From the NCBI RefSeq assembly GCF_006352025.1, contig NZ_CP040936.1, forward strand, positions 3,598,001-3,662,000: a stretch of 64,000 bases of DNA, in the 5' to 3' direction. Shown here piece by piece: positions 18,401-25,519 of the stretch. This DNA comes from Hymenobacter sp. DG01 (GTDB lineage Bacteria > Bacteroidota > Bacteroidia > Cytophagales > Hymenobacteraceae). Made by a program: the position numbers and the translations under genes. Each line of letters starts with the position of its first letter. Within the stretch, counting starts at the first letter, position 1. The notes beneath the pieces were generated by a model. That model was not told the origin of the DNA and made no database searches. It worked only from the letters and a program-made list of their open reading frames with translations.

Positions 18401-18528
18401 CCGCCGGCGGTAGCAGTGGCCGCTTTGGTAACGGTAGCGGGCTTGGTAGCTGGTTTTTGCTGAGCCTGAGCGGGCTGGTATGCCAGCGAGGCTCCCAGGC
18501 CCAGCAGCAACAAGTGGTTGCGAGTCAT
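15496..18528 (-). CDS. M16 family zinc metallopeptidase (two-module, exported)
   Basis: 1010 residues from the ATG at 18528, where a signal peptide begins (MTRNHLLLLGLGASLAYQPAQAQQ); the frame continues upstream without signal-like sequence. The inverted zinc motif HFFEH is at residues 105-109, with a later glutamate in NERGQNYDNRPYG, as in pitrilysin-type peptidases. A second M16 module (from about residue 540, GLRLMGSRNTEIPTVTMLLTIRGGH) lacks the zinc motif, as usual for the C-terminal half. The tail is highly basic (KDADGKKEKRKAKKDKEDAK). It probably degrades peptides in the periplasm or at the outer membrane. Confidence 0.92.
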   Translation of the reverse strand: MTRNHLLLLGLGASLAYQPAQAQQKPATKPATVTKAATATAGGARLVEKVTRKGSELVIPYEKYVLPNGLTLIITEDHSDPLVHVDVTYHVGSAREQIGKSGFAHFFEHMMFQGSDNVADEQHFKTVTAAGGTLNGTTNRDRTNYFETVPSNQLETALWLEADRMGFLLDAVTQQKFEVQRSTVKNERGQNYDNRPYGLASENVARTLYPYGHPYSWLTIGYLEDLDRSDVNDLKNFFLRWYGPNNATLTVGGDVKPQEVVRLAEKYFGPISKGPAVAAQKLAAPQLSQDRYVSYQDNVRLPMLQMVFPTVPNGHPDEYALDALAEIIGQGKNSLLYKNLIKTQQAAQAQSYNSSSELAGEFALIALPFPGKGLDSLETQLRRSLLEFERTGATPEQVARFKASTEAQVVNSLASVNGKVSQLAANQTFFGNPNRLPEELKRLRAVTPAEVNRVYNQYLKGKHAVILSVVPKSGSVKPAKADNYTVSKEGYKAPNYGYDGLTYVKAKDSFDRSQQPKSGTNPVVQVPQVWQASLDNGLRLMGSRNTEIPTVTMLLTIRGGHRLEQAMPGKAGIASLTASLLNEGTQKYTGEQFSSELDKLGSTIRVSAGDDNTTIYVQSLTKNLPATMKLLEERLLRPRFDEADFARLKKQTLEAIANQNTQPVVIANKTYDRLVYGPANIMSVPASGTTASVTSLTLDDVKQFYQQNYAPNVSYLVAVGDVDQPTLTNQLGFLKGWTKKEVSLPAGETAAQPDKTRIYFVNKDGAAQSEIRVGYLTPLTYDATGDYYRAYLSNYILGGAFNSRINLNLREDKGYTYGARSGFQATRYVGPYTASAGVRADATAASVKEFMKEIQNYRNGITDEELQFLQSSVGQNDALRYETGQQKAAFLSRLLEYDLGTDYVKQQNDILKALKKEDVQTISQKYLPADKMYIVVVGDRAKAFPGLAELGYEVVELDAEGNRVAAAAPAPAPAASVTPPAENEKMKIKTKDADGKKEKRKAKKDKEDAK

Positions 18529-18770
18529 TCGGAATAAACTAGAGTGAGTGGAATGCAGCGGGAAGTTACGCGCCGAAAGACAAATACAATGCTCGGCGGC
18601 TGCATCAACCTGCCCCGCCCCGGGGCCGTACTGTGCACACACTGGTTTACCGCGCTCCGGCCCGCTCACACGGGCTGCCGCCTGCGGCGAATATCACCGG
18701 AAATCAGCTGTTTTGTAAAATAAAAACACTACGGTGGAGCTTACCGGTTTGCTGCTACTCTATTCTAAGA

Positions 18771-19175
18771 ATGTCTGCTTTTGACTCTGACTACCTGCGT
18801 ATTTCCTACCGCCCCGATTTGCACGTGCTGTTCATGCGCTGGACGCGGCCGGCCACCTCGGCCGAGCACCGCGCCGGCTACCTGGCTGCCCTGCAGTTGG
18901 CCGAACAGCAGCAGGCCCGGCAGTGGCTGATAGATTTGCGCAGCCGCGGCCTGGCCGATGTAGCCGATCTGCACTGGATTCTGCAGGAGTTTGCCACCGC
19001 GTTTCAGCAGGCGCTGCCCGGCCCCGACCGGCGGCTGGCGTACTTTACTACCCCCTACTATGCCGAGGTACTGGAGCCGCGCCTGGCTGAGTTCAACAAC
19101 AGCGGCAGTGGCCTGGCTATCCGGGTCTTTACCGAGGAAATGCCGGCCTACGCCTGGCTGCAAACCGGCCGGTAG
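18771..19175 (+). CDS. Hypothetical STAS/SpoIIAA-like small protein
   Basis: 134 residues from the ATG at 18771; upstream in-frame codons read through intergenic sequence, so they are excluded. The start (FDSDYLRISYRPDLHVLFMRWTRPAT) and the phrase ARQWLIDLRSRGLADVADLHWILQEF resemble the alpha/beta STAS-like or SpoIIAA-like proteins common in Hymenobacter. There is no signal peptide or membrane segment. It is divergent from the M16 gene and convergent with the glycosyltransferase gene, whose stop is only 4 bases away. Function unknown. Confidence 0.75.
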   Translation: MSAFDSDYLRISYRPDLHVLFMRWTRPATSAEHRAGYLAALQLAEQQQARQWLIDLRSRGLADVADLHWILQEFATAFQQALPGPDRRLAYFTTPYYAEVLEPRLAEFNNSGSGLAIRVFTEEMPAYAWLQTGR

Positions 19176-19179
19176 TTTC

Positions 19180-20277
19180 CTACCCCTCGGCCCAGCGGTA
19201 ACGCCGCTCCTTCCACTGAATGCCGGAGGGCCACCACGTATAAGCCAGCACCGCCAACGACATAAACAGCAGGTACACATCGTACACCAGCAGCACGGCC
19301 AGGTTTTCGCGGTGGCCGGCCTGGCGCAGGGTAATCAGCAGAAACAGCGTTTGGCAGGCTACTTTGGCTCCGTACAGCAGCCCAATGGTTTCGGGCGGCA
19401 GCAGACCGGGCCAGCCCAGAATGGTGTAGAAAATACTGTAGGAGCTGAACAGTAGGCTCAGCTGCCAGGGTAGCCGCACGGCACCTTTCATCCAGCGCTT
19501 ACGCTGCTGCAGCAGGCACTGCACCGTAGGCTGGGCCACCGAAATACCCAGGGCGCTGGGTGTGATGATGTTGCGGTACCCCCAGCCCTGGGCCACTACC
19601 TTCTCAAACAGCTGCAGGTCCTCGGTAATGCTGAAGGCCAGCGCCTCGTAGCCCCCAATCGACTCGTAGGCCTTGCGGGTCACCAGCATGTTGTTGCCGA
19701 CGGCCGTAATGGGCAGGCCCAGATCGGTCAGCATTCGGATCAGGCTGAGGCCAAACAGCCAGTCGAGGCCCTGGAGGCGGCCAAACAGGTTACCCTCGGC
19801 TGTGGTAATGCCCGTCACGATGCCTACCCCCTCGGGGGCAGCGGCCAGCATGGTCTGGACCCAATCGGGGTGGAGAGCCATGTCGGCGTCGGTGAACAGG
19901 AGGTACTCGGTGGTGGCGGCGCGGCAGAGGTGGGCCAGGGCGTTGCTCTTGCCCCGGGCCGTGCCCAGGCGCTGCCGGATGCTCAGGAGCCGGAACTGGG
20001 GCTTGTCCTGGATGAACTCCTCAACCAGCGCGGCCGTGTTGTCGGTGGAGGCATCGTCGCCGATGAGGATTTCCAGCTGCCCGGCAGGGTAGTTGAGCCT
20101 GGTCAGGGCCGTGAGGCAGCGGATGATAGTGGCTTCTTCGTTGCGCGCGGCAATCAGAATGCTCACGCGGGGCCGGATGTTAGTGGGCTGCAGGCGCCGC
20201 CGCGACACCACCAGCAACACGAGCACCACCAGAAAAATACCGAAGAACAGCCCGAAGAAAATCGTAGTAAACGCCAT
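19180..20277 (-). CDS. Membrane-bound family 2 glycosyltransferase
   Basis: A 365-residue GT2 enzyme. A membrane anchor is at residues 4-25 (TTIFFGLFFGIFLVVLVLLVV). The catalytic domain shows VSILIAARNEE, GDDASTDNT, the DxD-type FTDADM and the QxxRW motif as QQRKRW near residue 240. Two or three membrane segments follow. QxxRW together with C-terminal membrane helices suggests a processive or lipid-linked sugar transferase; the sugar and acceptor are unknown. It stands alone and overlaps no neighbour. Confidence 0.88.
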   Translation of the reverse strand: MAFTTIFFGLFFGIFLVVLVLLVVSRRRLQPTNIRPRVSILIAARNEEATIIRCLTALTRLNYPAGQLEILIGDDASTDNTAALVEEFIQDKPQFRLLSIRQRLGTARGKSNALAHLCRAATTEYLLFTDADMALHPDWVQTMLAAAPEGVGIVTGITTAEGNLFGRLQGLDWLFGLSLIRMLTDLGLPITAVGNNMLVTRKAYESIGGYEALAFSITEDLQLFEKVVAQGWGYRNIITPSALGISVAQPTVQCLLQQRKRWMKGAVRLPWQLSLLFSSYSIFYTILGWPGLLPPETIGLLYGAKVACQTLFLLITLRQAGHRENLAVLLVYDVYLLFMSLAVLAYTWWPSGIQWKERRYRWAEG

Positions 20278-20492
20278 AGAAAGCAGCTAAGCCAACGCAG
20301 GCCACGGTGTTTAGGATAAGGGAAAGCAGGAGCGTGGCGCGACTAAGAAATACGAGGAAGCAGGGGGTTGCCGTTGCCGGTTAAATGCTGATTTTCCAGC
20401 CAACTAACTGCGTAGAAATACGGAGCCTGATTTCGGTGCTGCCCGTGCCAGGGGGCGGTGCGGCATAGCCGGTAGCTACCCCATAAAAACGT

Positions 20493-20526
20493 GAAAACCC
20501 CGGCTGCAAAGGGGGCCGGGGTTTTC
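20493..20526. terminator. Terminator of MFS transporter gene
   Basis: GAAAACCCCGGC at 20493-20504 pairs with GCCGGGGTTTTC at 20515-20526, a 12-bp stem with T-run ends. It is 21 bases past the MFS stop. Confidence 0.85.
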
Positions 20527-20546
20527 GTACTCAAATGGGGGTAGGG

Positions 20547-22160
20547 TTATGCCCGCGGATTGGTGAGTACCGGGGTATCGTAGCCGGGGTTTTCCATGAC
20601 AGCTGCAGCGTGGGTATCGTCGTCGTCGCGGACGCGCAGGGTGAGCAGGCCGGCCAGGACCATGCTGGCCCCGCCCAACACCAGCGTATTCAGGGTGTTG
20701 CCCTGGAACAAGTTCACCGTAAACCAGCCCAGAATGGTGGCCGCTACAATCTGCGGAATCACAATAAAGAAGTTGAACACGCCCATGTAGTAGCCCATGC
20801 GGTTAGCCGGCAAAGAGCCCGCCAGGATGGCGTACGGCATGGAGAGGATGCTGGCCCAGGCAATGCCCACCAGGCTCATCGACACGATGATGTAGTCGGG
20901 GTTGGTGATAAACTTCAAGGACACCAGACCCAGGCCGCCGAGCAGCAGGCAGAGCATGTGGGTGCGGCGGCGGCTGGTGCGGGCCGCAATCAGCGGAATG
21001 ATAAAGGCGAAAACAGCCGCTACCCCGTTACGCACCGAAGAACACAGACTTAGCCAGTCGGCGCCGTCGTTGTACTGCTGCCGCACGCGCTTGGCCGTGG
21101 CTTTGTCCTGCTCCGTTAGCTGAGCTTTGTCCACGGCGTAGCTAGCCATATTCAGGCTAATCACTTTATCGGTTTTATCGGCTTGGAATTTATCGATTTC
21201 GGCTACGTCGCGCTTCAGTCCGTCCAGCTCCTTAGCATTGGCGTTAGCCGCCGGAGCGCCGGTTATCTGCGTCTTCAGTTTCTCATACAGCGGCGCGTCC
21301 ACGCGCATGTTGTAGATGTTGCTGGTTACGGCGTTGGTGGCGTAAATCCACATCGAGAACAGCGCAAACCAAGTGAAGAACTGCACCACGGCCAGCTGAC
21401 GCATGGCGGCCGGCATGTGGAAGATGCCGGCAAACGACTCGCGCAGGCCGTCCCACATACCTACCTTGGCGTTTTCGGCCCGGAACGCTTCCATGTCCTC
21501 AGGCGGCGTCTCGGTGCTGGTTACCACGGTGTAGATAACCGAGCTGAGAAAGGCTGCCGCCCCCACGTAGAAGGCCCATTTCACGGAGGGTGGAATCTCG
21601 CCGGCCGGGGCGGTATTGCTCATGCCCAGCCAGTTAGTAAATATCCAGGGCAGCAGGGCTGCTACCACCGAGCCTACCCCGATGAAAAAGCTCTGCATGG
21701 CAAAACCCGAAGTCCGTTGCTCCGAGGGCAGCTTGTCGCCCACGAAAGCGCGGAAGGGCTCCATGGAAATGTTTATGCTAGCATCCATAACCCAGAGCAT
21801 ACCGCCCGCCATCCATAAGGCCGAGGAGTTGGGCATCACCAGCAGGGCCAGCGAGGCCAGAATGGCTCCAATCAGGAAGAATGGCCGGCGCCGACCAAAG
21901 CGCGGGCTCCAGGTGCGGTCGGAGAGGTAGCCGATGATGGGCTGCACCAGCAGGCCAGTTACCGGGGCAGCAATCCACAGAATCGGAATGTCGTCCTTGT
22001 TGGCTCCCAGGGTTTCGAAGATGCGGCTGACGTTGGAGTTCTGCAGCTCGAAGCCAAATTGGATGCCCAGAAAGCCGAAGCTCATGTTCCAGATCTGCCA
22101 GAAGCTCAGGCGGGGTTTTTCGCGGGTGCTGGTGGGCGCAGCCGCTGCACTAATTGCCAT
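20547..22160 (-). CDS. MFS sugar transporter (maltose/oligosaccharide type)
   Basis: A 537-residue permease with about twelve membrane segments. The MFS signature GYLSDRTWSPRFGRRRPFF is near residues 76-94. The layout and the opening phrase (LSFWQIWNMSFGFLGIQFGFELQNSNVSRIFETLGA) fit the GPH/maltose-sucrose group that stands beside amylase genes in Bacteroidota. A hydrophilic loop of about 90 residues in the middle (about 275-345) is longer than usual. It is followed upstream by an alpha-amylase gene on the same strand, so it probably imports malto-oligosaccharides. The substrate is inferred from context. Confidence 0.85.
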   Translation of the reverse strand: MAISAAAAPTSTREKPRLSFWQIWNMSFGFLGIQFGFELQNSNVSRIFETLGANKDDIPILWIAAPVTGLLVQPIIGYLSDRTWSPRFGRRRPFFLIGAILASLALLVMPNSSALWMAGGMLWVMDASINISMEPFRAFVGDKLPSEQRTSGFAMQSFFIGVGSVVAALLPWIFTNWLGMSNTAPAGEIPPSVKWAFYVGAAAFLSSVIYTVVTSTETPPEDMEAFRAENAKVGMWDGLRESFAGIFHMPAAMRQLAVVQFFTWFALFSMWIYATNAVTSNIYNMRVDAPLYEKLKTQITGAPAANANAKELDGLKRDVAEIDKFQADKTDKVISLNMASYAVDKAQLTEQDKATAKRVRQQYNDGADWLSLCSSVRNGVAAVFAFIIPLIAARTSRRRTHMLCLLLGGLGLVSLKFITNPDYIIVSMSLVGIAWASILSMPYAILAGSLPANRMGYYMGVFNFFIVIPQIVAATILGWFTVNLFQGNTLNTLVLGGASMVLAGLLTLRVRDDDDTHAAAVMENPGYDTPVLTNPRA

Positions 22161-22195
22161 GGGTTGGTGGGAAGTTAGGGGGTAGGAAGGTCGGG

Positions 22196-22340
22196 TGATG
22201 AGGTAAAAGGTGATGAAGTGAAGAGGTGATGGGGTGATGAGGTGAACTGTTTGTCATCCTGAGCCTAAGCGAAGGATGACAGTTACCTTATTCTCTCCTG
22301 TCACTTCTTACCTCATCTCCTCATCTCCTCCTCACTCTTT
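22196..22340. repeat. Compound inverted repeat, copy 1
   Basis: Plus-strand GGTGATGAAG/GGTGATGGGGTGATGAGG units at about 22196-22246 are mirrored by CCTCATCTCCTCATCTCC at about 22313-22331. In the centre TGTCATCCT (22252-22260) pairs with AGGATGACA (22273-22281). The right arm runs to the amylase stop codon, whose TGA (22332-22334) is read from CTCCTCACT. The left arm lies before the MFS start. Confidence 0.7.
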
Positions 22341-24179
22341 CGGCTTGATTTCGAAGATGTAGGCGCTTTGGGGAGCCAGCGTGAGGTTGAGGGTTTCTAC
22401 GGCCGGGGCCTGGCTGAGCAGTTCGGTGTAGGTGTGGAACTGAGTGGGGTCCAAGCCCATCAGCTGCATCACTTCCTTCGGGATGCGGATGGTGGGGCGG
22501 TAGGTTTTATCGGGGCTGAAGTTGGCTACGATGAGCAGGCGCTGCTTGTCGGTGAAGCGCAGGTAGGTGTACAGCTGGCGCTGGTTGTACTGGCTGCCCA
22601 GGTTGTTGGCATCCTGTAGCTCATAGAAACGACCCCGGCGGATGGCCTCGTTCTGGCTGCTGAGGTTGAGTAGCCGGGAGTAAAATGCTTGCAACTGCTT
22701 CTGCTCCTCGCTGAGCTTGCCACCGTCGAACTTACCCCCATTCATCCACTTCTGGTGCTCCGGCACGCCCCAGTAATCGAAGATGGTCGTGCGGCCGTCC
22801 TCACCCGAGAAGCCCTCGGAGCCGTGGGCCGGCTCGCCTACGTCCTGCCCGAAGTACAACATTACGGGGCCGGTACCGAGGGTGGCAGAAACCGTCATGG
22901 CCGGAATGGCGGCGCGGGGGTTGCCGGCAAAGTCTTTGGAGGTAATGCGCTGCTCGTCATGGTTTTCCAGGAAGCGCAGCATGTGGCCCGAGAAGCCGCG
23001 GCTTTCCTCACTCCACACCTTGGTAATATCCTCGGTGGTACCCTCCCCGCGCATCAGGCGGCGCAGCCCGTCGTAGAGGCCTACCTTGTCGTAGAGGTAG
23101 TCGAAGTGGCCCTGCTCGATGTACATCTTGTAGGTTTTGGCGTCGTAGGCTTCGCCGATGAAGATGAGGTCGGGCTTTACCTTCTTGAGCTCCGGAATCA
23201 CCCAGGCCCAGAACTCCACGGGCACCATTTCGGCCATGTCGCAGCGGAAGCCGTCCACGTCCTTCTTGGTCCAAAACACCAGAATGTCGCGCATTTTCAG
23301 CCAGGTATCCGGAATGGGCTCGAAGTGCTTGGCGCGCCCACTCTGGTAATCGACGCCGTAGTTGAGCTTGATGGTTTCAAACCAGTCGTCCACCTTGGGC
23401 GCTTCCGAAAACACGTCGTTGCCGGTGGCCTTGGCGGGCACTTCCTGAAACTTCTTGTCCTCGCGCGGGCCGGTTAGCGGCCCCAGCGGGTTGTAGCCCG
23501 CCGGCACCACAAACGACTTGCCGGGCAGGTAGTAGAAGTTGTTGTTGGGCGCGAAGGCCTTGGTTTTGTTGTCCTTCTCGCCCAGGTCCACTACCCCCGC
23601 CGGCCGCGCATCCGACTTGTAGGTGCGGGCTACGTGGTTGGGAATGAAGTCGATGATGACTTTGAGGTTGTTGTCGTGGGTGCGCTTTACCAGAGCCTCA
23701 AACTCCTGCATGCGGCTCTTCACGTTCACGGCCAGGTCGGGGTCCACGTCGTAGTAGTCCTTTACGGCGTAGGGCGAGCCAGCGCGGCCTTTTACTACAT
23801 CGGCATCATCGAGGGCAATGCCGTGCTTGGTGTAGTCCGTCATGGTGGCGTGCTCCAGCACGCCGGTGTACCATACGTGCGAGGCCCCCATGCGGCGGAT
23901 GGCCTGCAGGGCGGTGTTGCTGATGTCGTTGAACTTGCCTACCCCATTCTCCTGGAGCGTACCGTAGGGCTTGTTCAGGGCCGTTTTGTTACCGAATAGG
24001 CGGGTCATCATCTGGTAGATCACCAGCTTATGGTCCTGGGGCTGCTCGTCGGTGGTGTTGGGGTCCGAGGAAAAAGCGGTTTCGGCCACGGGCACGGAAG
24101 GTTGCGAAGTCAGAAGAGAAGAGGAAAACGAAGCCAGCCCCAGAGAGAGGGCCGCTGCGGGAAGTAGCAGGTACTTCAT
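22332..24179 (-). CDS. Exported GH13 alpha-amylase
   Basis: A 615-residue glycoside hydrolase family 13 enzyme that cuts alpha-1,4-glucans. A signal peptide is at residues 1-25. The four conserved regions are present: DFIPNH (about 178), GFRCDMAEM with the nucleophile Asp (about 318), FIGEAYD with the acid/base Glu (about 350) and ENHDEQR with the transition-state Asp (about 420). The C-terminal beta domain ends normally. It is periplasmic or surface exposed and feeds the MFS transporter downstream. The stop codon falls in a compound inverted repeat. Confidence 0.93.
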   Translation of the reverse strand: MKYLLLPAAALSLGLASFSSSLLTSQPSVPVAETAFSSDPNTTDEQPQDHKLVIYQMMTRLFGNKTALNKPYGTLQENGVGKFNDISNTALQAIRRMGASHVWYTGVLEHATMTDYTKHGIALDDADVVKGRAGSPYAVKDYYDVDPDLAVNVKSRMQEFEALVKRTHDNNLKVIIDFIPNHVARTYKSDARPAGVVDLGEKDNKTKAFAPNNNFYYLPGKSFVVPAGYNPLGPLTGPREDKKFQEVPAKATGNDVFSEAPKVDDWFETIKLNYGVDYQSGRAKHFEPIPDTWLKMRDILVFWTKKDVDGFRCDMAEMVPVEFWAWVIPELKKVKPDLIFIGEAYDAKTYKMYIEQGHFDYLYDKVGLYDGLRRLMRGEGTTEDITKVWSEESRGFSGHMLRFLENHDEQRITSKDFAGNPRAAIPAMTVSATLGTGPVMLYFGQDVGEPAHGSEGFSGEDGRTTIFDYWGVPEHQKWMNGGKFDGGKLSEEQKQLQAFYSRLLNLSSQNEAIRRGRFYELQDANNLGSQYNQRQLYTYLRFTDKQRLLIVANFSPDKTYRPTIRIPKEVMQLMGLDPTQFHTYTELLSQAPAVETLNLTLAPQSAYIFEIKPKE

Positions 24180-24312
24180 AGGTGTCAGTGGTCAGTTGCC
24201 GGTTATGAGTTGCCAGAGCCAGCCAGCCGGAATCGGTGAAAAATAAACAAAGCGTACTCGCCTACCCCCTCCAACCCGGCAAACCAACAATGCATAACGG
24301 GCAATGGAGCCC

Positions 24313-25020
24313 TTACCACTCCTGGGTAAGCGGGTGCAGCATCAGCTCATCTACTACCACGTGGGCGGGGGCTTCCAGCACGTAGCGCACGGCCTGGGCC
24401 ACGTCGGAGGGTTTGAGGTGGGTTTTCTCGGCCTCCGTGCCACCCGGCTTCGATTCGTTGAAGTAGGTATCCACCATGCCGGGGTAAATGGTGCTGACTT
24501 TCACGCCGTAGGGCCGCACTTCCTTGCGCAGGGAGCCCAGCAGGGCATCCTGGGCGTACTTGCTGGCTCCGTACACGGTGCCGTGCTCAAAAGTGCGCTT
24601 GCTCACGTCGGAGGCAATGCCCACAATGTGGCCGTGGCCCTGGGCCTTCAGGTGGGGTACCATGGCCTTGCACAGCAGGAAGGTGCCCTTCACATTCACG
24701 TCGAAAATCCGGTCCCACTCGGCGGCCTCAAAGTTTTCGAGCAGGTTGAAGGAGCCTACCCCCGCATTGCACACCAGAATGTCGAGGCGGCCAAAGCGGC
24801 TGAGCGTTTCGGCCACGATGAACTCCGCGTCGGCTTCATCGGCTACGTCGGCGGGAATGGCGAGGCCCTGGGTTTTCAGGGTGAGCTCCTCTAGTTCTTC
24901 GGCGGTGCGGGCTACGGCTACCACTTTGGCGCCCTGCATAGCCAGTAATAAGGCAATGGCTTTCCCGATGCCGCGGCTGGCACCGGTTACAATGGCTACT
25001 TTATCGGTTAGGTCGGTCAT
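24313..25020 (-). CDS. Short-chain dehydrogenase/reductase
   Basis: A 235-residue classical SDR. The cofactor motif TGASRGIGKAIAL is at about 13-25, NAGVGSFN at about 86-93, and the catalytic YGASKYA (Tyr and Lys) at about 149-155. It is most like 3-oxoacyl-ACP reductase (FabG-type) proteins, but no fatty-acid genes are near, so the substrate is unknown. The start codon is only two bases from the left arm of the GxxExxY cassette, so its promoter probably lies within the cassette or it depends on transcription through it. Confidence 0.9.
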   Translation of the reverse strand: MTDLTDKVAIVTGASRGIGKAIALLLAMQGAKVVAVARTAEELEELTLKTQGLAIPADVADEADAEFIVAETLSRFGRLDILVCNAGVGSFNLLENFEAAEWDRIFDVNVKGTFLLCKAMVPHLKAQGHGHIVGIASDVSKRTFEHGTVYGASKYAQDALLGSLRKEVRPYGVKVSTIYPGMVDTYFNESKPGGTEAEKTHLKPSDVAQAVRYVLEAPAHVVVDELMLHPLTQEW

Positions 25021-25022
25021 GG

Positions 25023-25515
25023 TCGTTCTATCGGGTTTAGCCCGCAGAGGGCGCTGAGTTTTTCGCAGAAGGCGCAGTGTTCTTATAGCCCGTTCACTTT
25101 CCTGAAAATTCCGGACTTGATAGCAGGAACGTTGAAGTTAATCAATAAGCCAAGTTTGTGGCCTGAGAGTTTTAGGTAGGTAATGAGCTGCATATGATGT
25201 ACTTCAAGCAAAACTTCTACGGATTTTAGCTCTACTACTACCTTGTTTTCCACCAACAGATCCATACGGAAGCCGTTTTCCAGTCGCAACCCATCGTACA
25301 CAACCGGCAGGGCAACCTGAGATTTAACTTCCAGGCCACTCTTGCGCAGCTCGTGGCACATAGCGTCTCATACACCGATTCCAGCAGCCCCGGCCCCAAT
25401 GCCGTGTGAATTGTAAACGCCGCCTTCCGAATCAAAAAGGAAATATCGTTCTCCTGCATTCTGCGTCCTCTGCGAAAAACTCAGCGCCCTCTGCGGGCTA
25501 AAACCGATAGAACGA
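25023..25515. mobile_element. Inverted-repeat cassette carrying a GxxExxY gene
   Basis: A 55-base left arm (25023-25077) and right arm (25461-25515) are inverted repeats matching at 52 of 55 positions. Between them is only the GxxExxY reading frame. Its start codon is one base from the right arm and its stop is five bases from the left arm. The arm core is CGCAGAGGGCGCTGAGTTTT. No transposase is encoded and no clear target duplication is seen. The cassette sits between the SDR start and the end of the GH13 gene with almost no spare bases. It looks like a non-autonomous mobile cassette. Confidence 0.8.
25083..25459 (-). pseudogene. GxxExxY family gene, frameshifted
   Basis: The first part (ATG at 25459) reads MQENDISFLIRKAAFTIHTA then LGPGLLESVYETLC, the family N-terminus with the GLLESVY core. 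The frame then goes wrong. The rest continues in another frame from about 25361 as CHELRKSGLEVKSQVALPVV, then MDLLVENKVVVELKSVE and HHMQLITYLKLSGHKLGLLINF, the family C-terminus. A single-base insertion or deletion near 25361-25370 explains both. The family looks nuclease-like (PD-(D/E)XK fold proposed) and its role is unsettled. It could be a real mutation, a sequencing error or a recoding site. Confidence 0.85.
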
Positions 25516-25519
25516 AACC

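Noticed and set aside
16846..18537. 563-codon open frame opposite the M16 peptidase gene
   Set aside because: It mirrors the third-position GC pattern of the real gene; the product is Gly/Val/His rich with no motif.
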